Of a stretch of 64,000 bases of DNA, positions 30,105 to 42,377 are shown piece after piece. Location: NCBI GenBank assembly GCA_037903355.1, contig JBAJFE010000026.1:2728001-2792000 (forward strand). Reading direction: 5' to 3'. The position numbers and the translations under genes are program-made. Position 1 is the stretch's first letter; each line of letters begins with the position of its first letter. The notes below the pieces were generated by a model. That model had not been told where the DNA came from and ran no database searches. It was given only the letters and a program-made list of their open reading frames with translations. Origin of the DNA: Trichuris trichiura. Its lineage: Eukaryota > Nematoda > Enoplea > Trichinellida > Trichuridae.

Positions 30105-32813
30105 ATGGCGAGTTTATCTTCGACTATCCATATTCTTCAGTTGGTGAAAGAAGCTCAGCAGCAGCACGGGTTACGGCATGGAGATTATCAGCGATATCGG
30201 TACGCACCTTAATATGATAATAACTTTGTCATTAGATGAGTTGGGCTATGCATCTATTCTTCAGGCAGTACTGTTCGCGGAAATTGCGCCGCGTTCGGAA
30301 GTCACTTAAGCTTTCCATTGGGCAAGATTCTCGTTCCGTTCGTAAGCCAACCGTAGACGTTGCCAAGATCCAAGATCCGAAGTTAGCATTAACTTTTAAC
30401 TACGCAGTGTTGTTTTCTCTGCTTGCATTTCATAGGTATCTTTCGCTCTTTGTTTTCGAAGCTGACCGCAACTGGGCTTACGCCATGCAGTTGAAGCAAG
30501 AGGCTGCCCCAGATAACAGGAAAAGATTCCATTTAATGAGGAAAATGCGAACGGTAAGGTTAAGGCCATAATCCAGTTTTGTTCATGTTTATTTCAGGCT
30601 GTCAGAAACTGTCTTAACTTAGAAAAAATATGCAAAGAAATGGGTAATTTAGATGCTGCGACTAAACTAGAAGTAGGAGCTTACAGTTCATGGATGCAAG
30701 GCTGCTTACATTTCGAAGCAAGAATGTGGGCTAACGCAGCGGAGTGTTTTACTACTGCGAAGTAAGGATTGAGGATAGTTTCTTTTGTAATGGGATTTCG
30801 CTTTTACGGTCATACTTTTTAAGGCTTAACCCTGTTAGGCAGTTGATATGGCTTAAAACCCTTATTCATACGTTGAGACAAATATACGTAGTTTTCAAAG
30901 CTGACCGCGACCGACGTTAGCATGTTGGCAGACGCCGACGAGAATGATTCAGTTCCGACTACGTTTATTAAACCCTATATGCGAAAAAAAGGTTTTACAT
31001 CATACTGATTCCTGAGCAGGATAAAGATACAAAACCCTATGTCATGCCCAGTAAGAGCATGAGAGTCAAGCTTTCTTCTCTAAAAAAAAAACTATGACCG
31101 TTTTCCCTATTTTCCAGCTTAAACTGGTTTTCACATTTTGTCGTTTAGGACAATATATGAGGAGTTGTCCTCCATCACCGATTTATCTGCATTGGTCGAC
31201 GTCTACGATCAGCGCTGCAGGGAAATTGCCCCACCCCTACGTTTCTGCCAGTTTAGCATAGGCGACTCTTCTGCGCTTGCTGACCTTGTGCAAATGCGTT
31301 TAGAGATCAGCGACCAACCAGAGAATACTATATTGCCTGACCTTAACGTGACTGACAAAAGAATTGCTACTCGTACCTAAAGTTTCGTTGCAGAAATTGC
31401 TCACCGAGTGTCGTCAGAAGCAAGCAAATGTTGCTGAATCGGAGGTTATGTGGTGCGGAAGGAAACTGAATTTTTCAAGGTCGGTGCGAACTCAAAGTTT
31501 CTACAATAGCTTGTTAGATCTTGAACGGCAGATCAGAGAGGTGCCTGAAGTAGACTCGAAGGTGAACTCTCAACCACTAGATAATCCCTTGTAGAGTCGT
31601 TTTGTAGCTTTCACTTTATGAGCAAGTTCTCAGCGAATGTCGAGATGTAATGCAAAGTGTTCGCGAAGAGGCGAAAGGAGAGGTAAGCGGAGAACGCAAT
31701 TGTCATTACAGGCCTGCGGTGTTCACTCGCTTTCATAATTGACGGATATGTTCAGTCTTTTCAGCTGTATGCTGTAATTTCGATTTCTTTTCCTAACTTA
31801 GTGTCTTTTAACTTAACCTGTTTTAGGTGTTTAAAGTAAAGATAGTAGAAGGGGAGGAATACGACAAACTATCGCATTCGAACGTACTATTTCTTTATTT
31901 ATCTTACATTCGTTTGCGGAAGAGTACAGAACGTTATATTGTCATGGTTGAACATGTTCAGCGTTATGTAAAGAAACCACAGGAGGCTATTCGACTGTAC
32001 GATTTGGTGTTGCAGGCATGCGACTAACTTTGTAGTTTGCCTTCATTAACATTTGCCAGTTTATAGAATTTTTCGGAGTTGCAGATGTTGCCGCTCATTT
32101 GCCATGATGAAGGCCTTAAAAATGAGTTTTTGTTTTTTAAAGCTCTCAGGTAGCGTAGCTGACGCTAACATAGCGCATTGTAAAGTGCTGTATTACAGAT
32201 GTTGTTGCGTTGCGGATGTTTTCGCAGTTCAGAACAAGTGGCCGGAAGCATTGGCTTTGTTCAAGCGAACTTTGAGCTACATTGATAATATACGGAGAAA
32301 AGGCACTTCGCCTGCCGCTTCCTTTGGCTATGTGACTGTTTATTTTATTTATGTCACAATACGCATGCAAAGCGCTACTTTCAGTTGACCACCGATCGCC
32401 TCAAGCTGTTGCTTATGGAGGCCAATAAAGGCATGTACTGTTCTCAAGTCAAATGCGCTTGCGTTAGCGAGGGAAAGGATCATACGGAAGTGTGGGAACA
32501 AGTGAATCGGGTAATACAGTGTCTACTTATTTTTTGTGTATTCTTCTTTTTTAAGGCGATCGTTGAGAATTTGCATTGCTTCCGAAAATTGGGCTTGGCT
32601 GACTTGAAAGAACGTGTTCAGTTGGTTCGTATTCCGCCAGACTTGCAGCCTGTTGCTTGCAAACCTCTATTTTTTGACTTAGCATTTAACTGCGTTCGTT
32701 TTCCTTTTATTTCGGATGAAGCAATAGGACAGGCTGATAGAAATAAGGATAACCAGAAAGTTGGCGGATTGGGAAATTTAGTTCGAGGTTGGATTTGGGG
32801 TTCGAAGCATTAA
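30105..32813 (+). CDS. SRP68: Signal recognition particle subunit SRP68
   Basis: Twelve exons join exactly in frame to 574 aa: 30105-30199, 30265-30381, 30436-30553, 30598-30761, 31149-31347, 31394-31561, 31608-31682, 31827-32015, 32067-32149, 32199-32331, 32385-32510, 32556-32813. SRP68 binds 7S RNA with SRP72 in the cytosolic particle that targets ribosomes to the ER. Family landmarks are IHILQLVKEAQQQHGLRHGD at the N-terminus, the basic CSRKLRRVRKSLK RNA-binding patch, WAYAMQLKQEA, LSECRDVMQSVREE in the middle, RLYDLVLQ, and the C-terminal CKPLFFDLAFNCVRFP, which lies in the SRP72-interacting part of the family. The length is slightly below the vertebrate protein. Most introns are 44-66 nt; the exceptions are 30762-31148 and 31683-31826. 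Intron 8 (32016-32066) must use a GC donor. Intron 11 (45 nt) is a multiple of three and open, so naive ORF calling reads through it. Confidence 0.93.
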
Positions 32814-33166
32814 GGTGATTGTTTGCCCCTCAGGTGCATGAGTACATTGGTACAAAGCTTGTTTCGGTAAAAGTTAGAAAAGGTATCAGATTTATTTGTA
32901 CCTTTGCAACGAGCTGTTCGATTGCTACGTTCCTGTTTATCATAGCTTTAAAGGAGCGGAGTAAATGTGTCAATGATGGAGTGAACGTTGTTCGTTTAAT
33001 GCGTCCTAAAACGGTAGATACATTAAGACCGCATCCACGGAGGATACGTCCCAAGGGTGACCGCGGATAACAGCGCAGGCTTTATGAACGCGTGCATACC
33101 GTGACTTTAAAAAAAATACACGTAAGTTGGCCTGAAAGTGAGCACAGAGAATACAATTGACGCTGG

Positions 33167-33172
33167 AATAAA
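33167..33172 (+). promoter_or_regulatory. Possible polyadenylation signal of SRP68
   Basis: AATAAA about 355 nt downstream of the stop codon. No better candidate was seen nearer. Confidence 0.3.
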
Positions 33173-33659
33173 GTCGAATGCTTGGACAAGTCACGCTCTG
33201 ATGCTTGCAATTAGCGCAGTCTGCTCCGCGCTATCTCTGAAGCTTCTTTGAACGGGGCTCATAATTGTTGTACGGCTATTTCCGTAATTGTATTACGAAA
33301 ATGTGACTCGTGAAGTTTATTTTGTGAAGCTTTCAGGAAGCGTCTGTTCTCTGAATTTCACTAGTCAAATTTCCGCATTTTCCACATGCCCGTTAGGAAG
33401 AGCTTTATTCTCAATGCAATGCGCAGCTGTTTCTGAATATTTATTTTACATCCACGGATCGGTGAATCACCGATAAGGAAGAATACAACGCCAACAGCTT
33501 GTCACCGTCCAGCAATACGGAACTGCTCTACGCCAGAAATTCTCAAAGTGAAGTATGGGCTCCCCAGATGGGGCCCGGAGCCTATGAAAGCGGGGAAAGG
33601 GGGGGGGCTGGAATTGTTAACCGCCCAAGGGGGGCTAAGAAGTACCGCGAAGCGAGCAA

Positions 33660-33940
33660 AACAGTCGGCCCTAGTTATCCGCGGTTAATTCGTCCAAAGT
33701 TTTGAGCGTGTCACCGCATTAAGCTGAATCCGCGTTATATAGGACACCTTACGAAAAAGGTAAAATAGCTTATATTCTAGCCGCATATTTGGTCCTGCCC
33801 CCTTGAATTCTTTCCGGAACGGTTATCATACCTGGTGATCTTTCAAAATTTGGTACTACAGAATCTAGGTACGAGATAAAGACATCAATGAGACTGCGCT
33901 TATCCAATGGGGTTGGCCATCGGAGTCCAGGCAGTTAGAT
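33660..33940 (-). mobile_element. Tigger 3' terminal fragment
   Basis: CAGTCGGCCCTAGTTATCCGCGG and the next 260 bp match, as reverse complement, the last part of Tigger 3 (22770-23029), including the GCGTTATATAGGACACC and CATCAATGAGACTGCGCTTATCCAATGGGGTTG segments. It joins abruptly to a hAT fragment. Confidence 0.75.
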
Positions 33941-33944
33941 ACAA

Positions 33945-34153
33945 GAAAGGTAGAGGAGGTGCTTTTCACCAGAAGGATAAGAACAGATATTAAAGGAGCA
34001 ACCGTCTTTGAAGAAATTTGTGGCTACTTCGAAGAGAATGGTATACCGATGGAAAATATTGCTTGCTTAACGGACGGTGCTGTCTCTGTGATAGGGCGAT
34101 GCGGCGGTTTCATGTCCTACTCGAAGGCGGTCGTCCGGACGCTGCACAAATAG
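33945..34153 (+). pseudogene. hAT transposase fragment
   Basis: The frame ending at 34153 contains TVFEEICGYFEENGIPMENI, CLTDGAVSVIGRCGGFMSY and a short tail. The T-D-G-A-x-S/V-x-x-G-x-x-G-F pattern is the catalytic-region block of ZBED-type hAT transposases. Only this 65-residue piece is present, fused to the Tigger fragment on its left. Confidence 0.72.
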
Positions 34154-34668
34154 AATAGGATTAAGATTCGATACCCGTTGAAAGACTTGTACAGCATAGT
34201 CAGGTATATGTGAAGCTTGCATGGAGCTACTTGAAGTAACTATTCCGTTAACTTTGCCCATTTGCTTTTTTGCGCTCATGAAACCTGGTTCTACAGACCG
34301 GGTAGATGTTGCACGAATGGGCTAACAATTAAGATTCACTTTGCCTAATGATAAAACAAAATTGCCTAATGTAACGTTGCCTAATGATAAAACAAAATTG
34401 GTCACGGTAGCATCTGTGCCAGCTGTTACTTGCGTATGTGTCGCAGCCCGGAAGTATAGCACATGCAAAATTTAAATTTCACGTCGCATAAAATCGCACA
34501 AATACGCTATACAATTACGCTTCAGATGCGATCGGTGAGTTAACCCTTCGCCGCCGCCAGTGTGCCTGTGTGCCTTCTCACATGTCCGCCGACGGAAACC
34601 AAGAAAACAGCGATTTTATTTACACGGTCACGAATAGCAATTACATAATACAATTCTATTTGCAGCTA

Positions 34669-37600
34669 CATAGGCCTTCGTTATCCGCGGATTTGACTCA
34701 ACGCGGTTTGTCTTTGGAAAACAATGACATTACTTTCAGCAGGGATTGACGAATTGTTACTGAATATAGCAGCAGCGCAGTATTCTTTTTTGTGTATGTA
34801 GTCGTAAGATTCCATCATATGACCTGAAAAAATGGTTTTTCTGTTCTTATGGCTTCTCAATTTTGAAGATATAGTGTCTTCGTACGGGACCAAATAATTT
34901 CATTTTTTGGCTTCTTTTTGTACGGAACAAAGATCCGTACAAAAAGAGGCTTCTCAACTTGCGTATAATGCTGATAACTAGTGTTACAATGATGAGCTAT
35001 CATTCACCTGTGGCTTTTAGTTTTTTTCCCAAATTTCCCCAAGTTAAGTACAGGTACCTCATACTATTGTAAGTCAATTTCCTAAGTCATAATGGCTTGC
35101 GAATAGTAATAGACTTATCCATAGAAGCAGTTAAGTTTGAATATTGGCTGTCTCAGACAGGCTGTATATAAGTTTTCTGAAGAAAAAACTGTAAGGTCGC
35201 TTAATTCACCAAAATTTTAAATTTTCCCGAGCTAATTGCCCGTTTGATGGATGTGGCAGTGCCAGGAGGAGGATGAAATCCCGCAAAGCAAAAGGGGAGG
35301 ACTCGCAGCAAGAAGACCGCTCTGAACAGTCACACCAGTACGACCTAATTGCGGTCGCACCTTAGTGAGTGCTAACCGATTACAAGGTCGCGCCAAAGTG
35401 AACTCAGTAATCCCGCTAATGGGGTCCTCGCGACTCATATAAAGAGGCGTTGTTTTTCCCAACGCAACTTTCTTTTATCGTATACTCGCTTATATTAGTA
35501 AACAGTTCAGTGAATCGAAGCCTTCGTTCTTGGCGCAAGTGTTCTTCTGCATGGATTAGGAAGTCCGTTAACAACATCAAAGTAAAAAGGTAACAGTACA
35601 GATTAGTTTACTGAATTAAAATGTCTTTTGGTGTGCAATAATTTTAAGTAGAAAAAGCGCAATTGACACTATAATTTAAGCACTTCTTTTAGTAAAAAGT
35701 GCAAATCGCTATCAGAACCGTCACTCGATTATGTTCATCCAAGGTAGTCGTCGCTGAATGCTGACAACTGCCGAACGACCTGGGTGTTAGTCGTTGAAGA
35801 TTGAGAAGGCTGAGAGAAGAATTTTACGCTCAGGTGACAATAGAAAACGGTTGCTTCAAAGCTTTCGGAACGTTTCTGCTTCTGTCGCCAGCAGAAGTTC
35901 ATTAAACACGTAACGTCTGGTTGCCTGTAGCTGTCTTTATGAGCAAGATACGGATGAAGGACTTAATGGACGGTTCCTGGTTTTACTGATCAGAACAGTT
36001 CACGCTTCACTGAACTTAACGCATCTGCATCTTTGTTTCAATGTTCTCTCGTCCTCCCACTGAAAATCGTATGTCACGGGAGCATGTTACCCTATGAAAA
36101 ACCAGAGGCGCCTTGATGTGCCATAATCCTTCCATTAACTGGGACAAAGGCGTCAAAGTTAATTAAGAATATGGAAATTATTGTGCAACTGGATGCTTTC
36201 GGTGTGTTTGAGCAAAATGATAGTCCACACATCACAATTATAACCTACCAGACCTAAGGAAGGCGCAAAAATAAGAACTCTGTCTTAGTTCTTCATTCTG
36301 TTCAGAATTATCAACGTAGGCTTAACGGATTACTTGTTCGAACGTCGTTCTAACATTCGCTCTTCATTGTTCACTGTGTTTAATTAAGAGGCTGCTTAAG
36401 GGGTAGCCGTTTGTGGACAACTGCCTTAACTTTCGTCCTCCAAAGCAAACAGACGGACCTTGACAGTCTTCAGGCCATTTCTACTACTTTCGTCAGCCAT
36501 AACAGATCAAAGGCAAAGTGTCATCGTTGACAGGGTGTTATAAAAGTTCGACAGCTGGCCAAAGAATTAATCTGTGCCGCTTGTTCTGATTCATTAGAAC
36601 AATTCTCGTTTTACCGACCTATTTCGTAATAAACGTAAGGTGCTTTATCAAGGTTCCGTACGTGGAATGGCGCCTTGCGACAACTTGTCTTTAGCCAACG
36701 GTTAAGCGAGCATTGGCAAAATCCTCGGAGCCCATACCTTTAACGTTACCACGAAAGTGCGCTTTACTTGCGCTCGTCTTCAGGTCTCGGTCATCAGTGG
36801 ACAGTGAATATTAAACTCCCTGATCTGCTCAGATCTACGCCCATTGAAGTTTATTTTGAGGAATAGCGAAACCACGATACCACTATACGGTCAACCAAGC
36901 GTCATCATCCGAACAGAATGAGTTTGCAATGCCTGCTACGTAACAAACATAGGCAATAAGATGTTTCTCACGTCCAAGAGCAGATGTCAGCAAATGAACC
37001 GATGCAAAAATGCCAAATAAAGATTCTGCAGCGGTTAGTGATGAAGCTGAGGAAGACATAGTAATGGATCCGCAAAAGACATGGGCAGTGATTTCATTAA
37101 AGGGTCAACTCAAGAAGAGCACTTCTTTCAACGCTCGCTTGACCAATGACGAAAGATCTCTCACCACCATCGTAGTTGCGCATACAATCGTAAGGAATGT
37201 GTTGACCTCACTGTACTGTGAAGTACTCTGATTAATTACTAATGGAAGAGTGTTGGAGCAGAGCTTCTTGCGACGATATACGACAGATATAAGTCTTTTG
37301 TTGAAAGGGTATTCTGGTTAACTTGGTGTATACGGTACAGAACAGCAATGGTTGTACGACAGCAATATGACCAATTCAGCGACCCAAAACCATTCTCGCG
37401 ACAGCCGTTTATATAGACCGTCGTTGCTCCCGACTTAGGCGAATGACCCTGGAGAGACCGTAGCCCATGGAAGGACAACAGTCCAGGGAAACAACGACGC
37501 ATAGGGACCGTGAGCTCAAGCATGGTGACCTTCTGCAAACCTGGGCACGGCTGTATAACAGGAGGGGGCCACAGTCACACCGCCCTACGGGTAGTCTTAG

Positions 37601-38795
37601 GTTAAGGCCACGCGAAGCCAAACCTCGGGTTGTTCACATCAGCGGGTGGTACAGGCACAAAGAGCTACGGCGCGTTAGCTCATTAACTCATTGAGTAGCC
37701 TTCGTCTGAAGACAGCATGTCTTTGATTGATTGAACAGCCTTTATATTAGGCTATTCACAGTAGTAGCGCGCCTTTGGCAGGCTATAACAGACAACAAGA
37801 ACGTGTTCTAAAAATGTCGTGAGCAGTTCAGTTTACCAGAAGTAGCAAAACTAACCTATTGCTCATTTTCATTTGTTATTTGTACGTGGTGGCCGACAGA
37901 AAGGACGTGAGTAGTCGAAGCAATTCTTCGCACCCTAAAAAGGGACCGTAAAGTGTTTCTCTTAGAGAAAAAAATCTTGCATCGTTTGAACAGCGGCATG
38001 TCATGTGCTGAAGTGAGCCGTAGAATCCGAAAGATCTTCTACCTGACCAACATTAAAGTAAAAGGTGTCTTGAGTTAAAGTGAAGGTGTTACACAGGCAA
38101 CGATTGTTGTTGAAGATGAACTGGAATCAATGGTGTCAGCTGAGGTTCAGCGATTTTGCCTTTCGCTTACAGCATTGAAACGTAGTTTCTTTGTACGGGA
38201 CTATAGTATTTCATGTGGAGTATGCAGTTTTTATTGTTACGATTCTGTCCGTGGCTTAGCGCAAACTTTGATTTTACTGAAATAGGGGGGCAGTACCATA
38301 ACAAAAAGCCTATTTGCTTCGCTTACAGCTAAAAAAAAATTATTCTGAAAGTAATTCACATTCCATTATGTTGGAATATGGGTGGCTGAAGTAACGCAGG
38401 AAATTTAATAGTTTAATCAGCAACGACAGGATAGAGCGAAAAAAGGAAACAACTAACCGGTGAACATGTAGTCAATAAGAAAAGGAATATACACTGGCGT
38501 AAAATGTGTGTGCAGATATCGGCTAGCGAAAGGTGTCAGAGAATCGTCGTTCCCTCCAGCAAAATATATTTTAAGATTGTTGTATGTCATTATTTTGTTC
38601 ATCAGACTATTTATTTAGCATTAATTGATATTAGTAACTACAAGCAATTTCAAGTCTGCCTGTAGTGTACACGAGAAAGCGTGACGGTTGTTTACAATTG
38701 ATTCTATGTTTTGCGCAAAGAACCTGACTATACGCGGAATTTGTTATACGCGCTAAGTCCTGGAACCAACAACCGCGGATAACGAGGGGCTACTG
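34669..38795 (+). mobile_element. Tigger/pogo-like DNA transposon 4, enlarged and decayed
   Basis: The left end CATAGGCCTTCGTTATCCGCGG and the right end CCGCGGATAACGAGGGGCTACTG are inverted repeats flanked by TA (34667-34668 and 38796-38797). The 4.1-kb size and the position of the transposase start, close to the right end, show insertions or rearrangement inside. A hairpin (34914-34926 with 34934-34946) and blocks resembling the PLE module occur near 34880 and 38190. The open frame at 37010-37231 has no recognised family. Confidence 0.7.
37888..38130 (+). pseudogene. Tigger transposase N-terminal remnant
   Basis: The + strand reads VADRKDVSSRSNSSHPKKGP followed by a stop, then in another frame KVFLLEKKILHRLNSGMSCA and EVSRRIRK, matching the helix-turn-helix of Tigger 1 (KVEVLDLLKSGLSFAEVGRR). 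Stops and frameshifts are frequent. The remaining domains are missing. Confidence 0.7.
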
Positions 38796-38799
38796 TATG

Positions 38800-39370
38800 T
38801 GCAGAACGGAAGTAATACAGGCGATTAGTAAGTGGCTATATCACTCAAAATTTTGTCACCACCGCACAGTTCTTGTTCAGTTGTATAAGGTCAGTACTAG
38901 AATTATTCGCACCGACAGATAAAGCGACGTTGGTACCGAGTTCTTTGGAGAACAATTTCGAAGTCTCATAATTGCTGCTCCACAAGTGTATGAAGGTAAT
39001 GAGTTTTCTAAAGTCCATGTTTGAACTAGTAAATGACATATTAAAACATAAGGTCATATGTCCGCAATAGCCCTACATAGAGGAACATTTGTCCTGCACT
39101 CAGCCTTATGGCATCTCCACCTGAGCAGGTGGCCACTACTCTCTCCGCTCAAACTCATAGTGTGCGCGTTCACACGAAGTCTTTGTTGGTGGACGATTCC
39201 TTTCTCTTGAAGGAATCGTACACCTGAGCCTTCATTTTCGAATCGGTTCCAAAGAGAGAAAATGTTCGTCGAATTCGCTCGATGGTAGGAAGCACACGAT
39301 ACTGGAGATCATCTGAACATGGCATCTGATCGCTCACAGCGCTAATTGTACAATATTTGCATTTCATGAT
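38800..39370 (-). other. Unassigned stretch with one open frame leading from the palindrome
   Basis: On the minus strand 39367-39170 is open (MKCKYCTISAVSDQMPCSDD...), and the reading continues from the left arm of the palindrome at 39374-39600. The KCKYC pair of cysteines is noted, but I recognise no family. Confidence 0.4.
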
Positions 39371-39373
39371 TAG

Positions 39374-39600
39374 ATTGTTTCTTCTTATGGAGTATGTCCC
39401 GTTTGGAATACAAAACTTGTAATGTGGTCCATAGCTTTCAGGCCGCGCGTGACCTGTCCTCTGCGGTAATAGCCCTAATGTCTCTTAATGCCTATTAGTG
39501 CTATTACCGCTGAGGACAGGTCACGCGCGGCCTGAAAGCTATGGACCACATTACAAGTTTTGTATTCCAAACGGGGCATACTCTGAAATAAGAAACAATT
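39374..39600. repeat. Near-perfect palindrome with open coding frame in both arms
   Basis: Arms 39374-39472 and 39501-39600 are nearly exact reverse complements around a 28-nt spacer. Read outwards, both arms encode RTGHARPESYGPHYKFCIPNG followed by RNNLI. Beyond the arms the two readings continue differently (minus to 39170, plus to 39839). The source element is unknown. Confidence 0.8.
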
Positions 39601-39839
39601 TAATCATTGAAACCTACGATCCCGTAACAAAAAGCTATATTTTCAAAAATATTTGCATTTTTCACAAAAAAACTACACAAAAACTGCAGAAAGCATTTCT
39701 CGAACATGCGTGTTATTGCTTTCATGAGACCTGCGCTTCTTTCAGGCTATCTGTTGAAAGCAAAAGTCTCCATGCACGTTCAAAGGATGCCCTTCCCAGT
39801 TTTCATGCATTTATTTGTGAAAAATGCAAATACTTTTGA
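39498..39839 (+). pseudogene. Unknown element-derived frame leaving the palindrome
   Basis: The 113-residue frame starts in the palindrome spacer and continues past its right arm with ETYDPVTKSYIFKNICIFHK and several cysteines. I do not recognise the family. The repetition of its first 45 or so residues on the opposite strand suggests two head-to-head copies of one mobile-element gene. Confidence 0.35.
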
Positions 39840-39840
39840 A

Positions 39841-40130
39841 AGTGTGGTTTCTTCGTACGGGAGCGTATGTTTTCATAATGCAAAAGCTTTATTACGGAAT
39901 AATTCCCGTTTAATGTGTTTAATAACTCCGGAGCTTTCGGGTCGACCAAGACCACCAACAAAGAGCTTTAAAACACCCGCTTTAAACCATGAAAACGACA
40001 GAAGACTCAAGTCACGCGCAAAAGTTACATCCGTAATTCACAACCGCTGAAGACGGTTCTCGGTCGACCTGAAAGCTCCGGAGTTATTTAGCAAATTAAA
40101 CGGGAATACTTCCGTAATAAAACTTTTACA
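39841..40130. repeat. PLE-associated hairpin module, inverted pair (copies 2 and 3)
   Basis: Left arm 39882-39947 (reading AAAGCTTTATTACGG to GGAGCTTTCGGGTCGACC) and right arm 40062-40127 are reverse complements with a spacer of about 114 bp. The right copy includes the full CCGCTGAAGACGG block at 40045. The left copy has lost that block. Confidence 0.75.
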
Positions 40131-41419
40131 ACATTTTTGCCGCTCGATTACGTCAGTCAGTGCATGGAAATAGGAGCCTGTGTAATGAGCTTTGTCGACA
40201 AACATAGTGTGAAGCTGCGATCTTGCCGAAAAAAGGCTTCTATGCGTTAGCAAAAGAAAGAAATCCGCTTAGCGCAGGCGACTCACTGCTACTGCAAATA
40301 CTAAGGAAGCCATGCCAGCACTTAAATGGGAAACCGGATGAAGAGTACGAGACATCGTCAGATGTAATAGTGTGTCTATCTGATATGAAGAATTAGGGGA
40401 ATGAACTGTTCACATCAAACGCCTACGAACAGGGTACCATGACAGGTCTATTCCTACGACAGAATGGAACCCACCTACCGTCATACATCTAGGCGAAATG
40501 ACAGTAGTTGCACTGCAACAAACAATCAAACCATGACATCGCTAAGAAGATCCAGCAGACAGCGCTCAAGGCTGAAATGATTACACGGCTTTGTGTGAGT
40601 TTGAGGAGGAACTCTTGCGTCCTGTAGCGGTTTGGAACGGTAGAAAATTATGCAGACGCACCAGGAACACATATCTGAGGACCTCAACATTACCGAAGGG
40701 GGCATGGTATACAAGGGGAAAAGTCTGTCCAGATTGGCTGATGGTGTGAGTTATGCGCTAAGTAAAAGGTTCTACACGGAGAAGAGTTACATGCACTTTC
40801 ACGTCATCATGTTAGAATGAAATTCTTTCAAAATTTACGACAAAGCTGTGCATCGTCAGGAACTCGACTCTCAGTTAAGCAACATATTGAAATCGTTTGA
40901 CCACGGCGTAGAAAAAAAAATTTTGGGAGTCCAGGTGAACACGTTTCACCCATCACAAAAAGCAGTCTTAATAGCGAGGACCAGTCAAACAGAGCTTTGT
41001 CAAAGCGTTGAGTAACTACAAACCTTAAAAATGTTTGCATTGATCAACGTTTTGCCTGCATCAGTGTCAACTAGCATAGACAGGTTCATCCCACTGATGG
41101 ATTTACAGGCAACTGCAAGAGGCGCAGCGGTTGCGTTCTTTGTTTCCTTTGCTAGTCCTTTGGATCGGAAAGTCATTTTGTTCTCTAGACATAGCCGCGA
41201 TGCCTCAACTGCTCTTGCTGACGCGACGTTTGCTGTATCAGATCACACTCTTTGGTAACTGACGGAAGATTCGCCCAGCAGCTCCAGTTAATCGATAACG
41301 CAACCACCGCAGTTTATCTTCTCAGTCCAGCCGCCTAGCTCGCTAAAAATCCCTAAAGCGGTGACTCATTAAGCCAGCCATCCCAGCACAGAGGTTCCTT
41401 CACTGACGTTTTACCCTCC
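40131..41419. other. No recognisable gene
   Basis: Only short frames without known motifs. The frame at 41031-41258 (75 aa, hydrophobic centre) has no supporting evidence. Confidence 0.35.
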
Positions 41420-41427
41420 GGTTAAAC

Positions 41428-42195
41428 CAGTGATTCCCAACGAGGTCCCCTGGGCCACTCAGGGGGAGTCGAACAGGGTTCTGAATGCTAAGGGGTCCAT
41501 TGGGGGTCCCCGGGTTGTGCCTGTACATCTTTTCTCTAATGTAATTTTTCTCGTGAAAATAGAGAGTAATCAATTTCTGAATATCTCGGAGCATAGAGAA
41601 GGGAACTTGTCATCAGCGTAGCGTGGCGTTCCTAAATCAAGAGACCAATGCTGCGTTCAAGCTAAGTCACTGACAATTCGCAGAAGCTCGCTGGATACTG
41701 AATGAGGCGGCGCAGTTCCTCCATTTGGCGATGAATTCACGACGATGAAGAAGTTTCAAGCAATTCCATATGACTGAGGAACCTTTTTGACTTACCTTCA
41801 TTCACTCAGCGAAGAAGCGCAGCTACAGGTCGTCTAAAATTCTTAGACCGCGTGACTGAAAAGCATTGCCTACGTGTCCGAAATTAGATTTGGATTCGTT
41901 ACTGTCTTTTCCATATGGCACAGACCGGTACAGACATCGAAATTCTAGATTGAAGAGTCTTATAATGCAGATTAAAAGTTCGTTGTTAGCGTCGGTATTC
42001 ACCAGATGGTAAAGACAACAGCAGGTTCATTGTTGAAATCTTCGGTAAACTGTGTGCCACAGGTACTCTAATAAACGCGAAAAAACCTCAAGCGAGAAAA
42101 GGGAAGAGCAGAACCACGCAAGAATGGAGGCTGGGTCCTGAGGAGTTGCGGGTCTCGAAAAGAGGCCCTGGCGCAGAAAAGAGTGGGAATCACTG
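41428..42195. mobile_element. Non-autonomous hAT element (MITE) 3
   Basis: The ends CAGTGATTCCCAACG and TGGGAATCACTG are inverted repeats. The 8-bp target duplication GGTTAAAC is present at 41420-41427 and 42196-42203. It shares its terminal sequence with MITE 1 at 3492-4396, so both were probably moved by the same hAT source. Confidence 0.9.
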
Positions 42196-42203
42196 GGTTA
42201 AAC

Positions 42204-42377
42204 CACAGCAATGTGTTCTTTCTGCATTTCGGGCTTCTTGGTCTTTTCTTGCCGCCCGAATTAACTTTCGGTCAAAGAAGAGCTATCCGCCGTCTTCACA
42301 TTGCAGTGTCCGTTGATCTCTTCATGCCTCTTTTTTATCCTTCTGTCAAGCAATTGCTAGGGTATACGCGATTTTGA
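42204..42377 (+). other. Open frame of unknown status beside MITE 3
   Basis: The frame runs through the insertion point and ends ...FYPSVKQLLGYTRF. It would join in frame to sequence left of the MITE if the insertion were absent. It could be the end of an old exon or chance. No family was recognised. Confidence 0.2.

Noticed and set aside
32511..32555. Open reading through SRP68 intron 11 (hydrophobic insertion)
   Set aside because: GT...AG boundaries and the family alignment show a 45-nt intron divisible by three; the hydrophobic peptide is not conserved.
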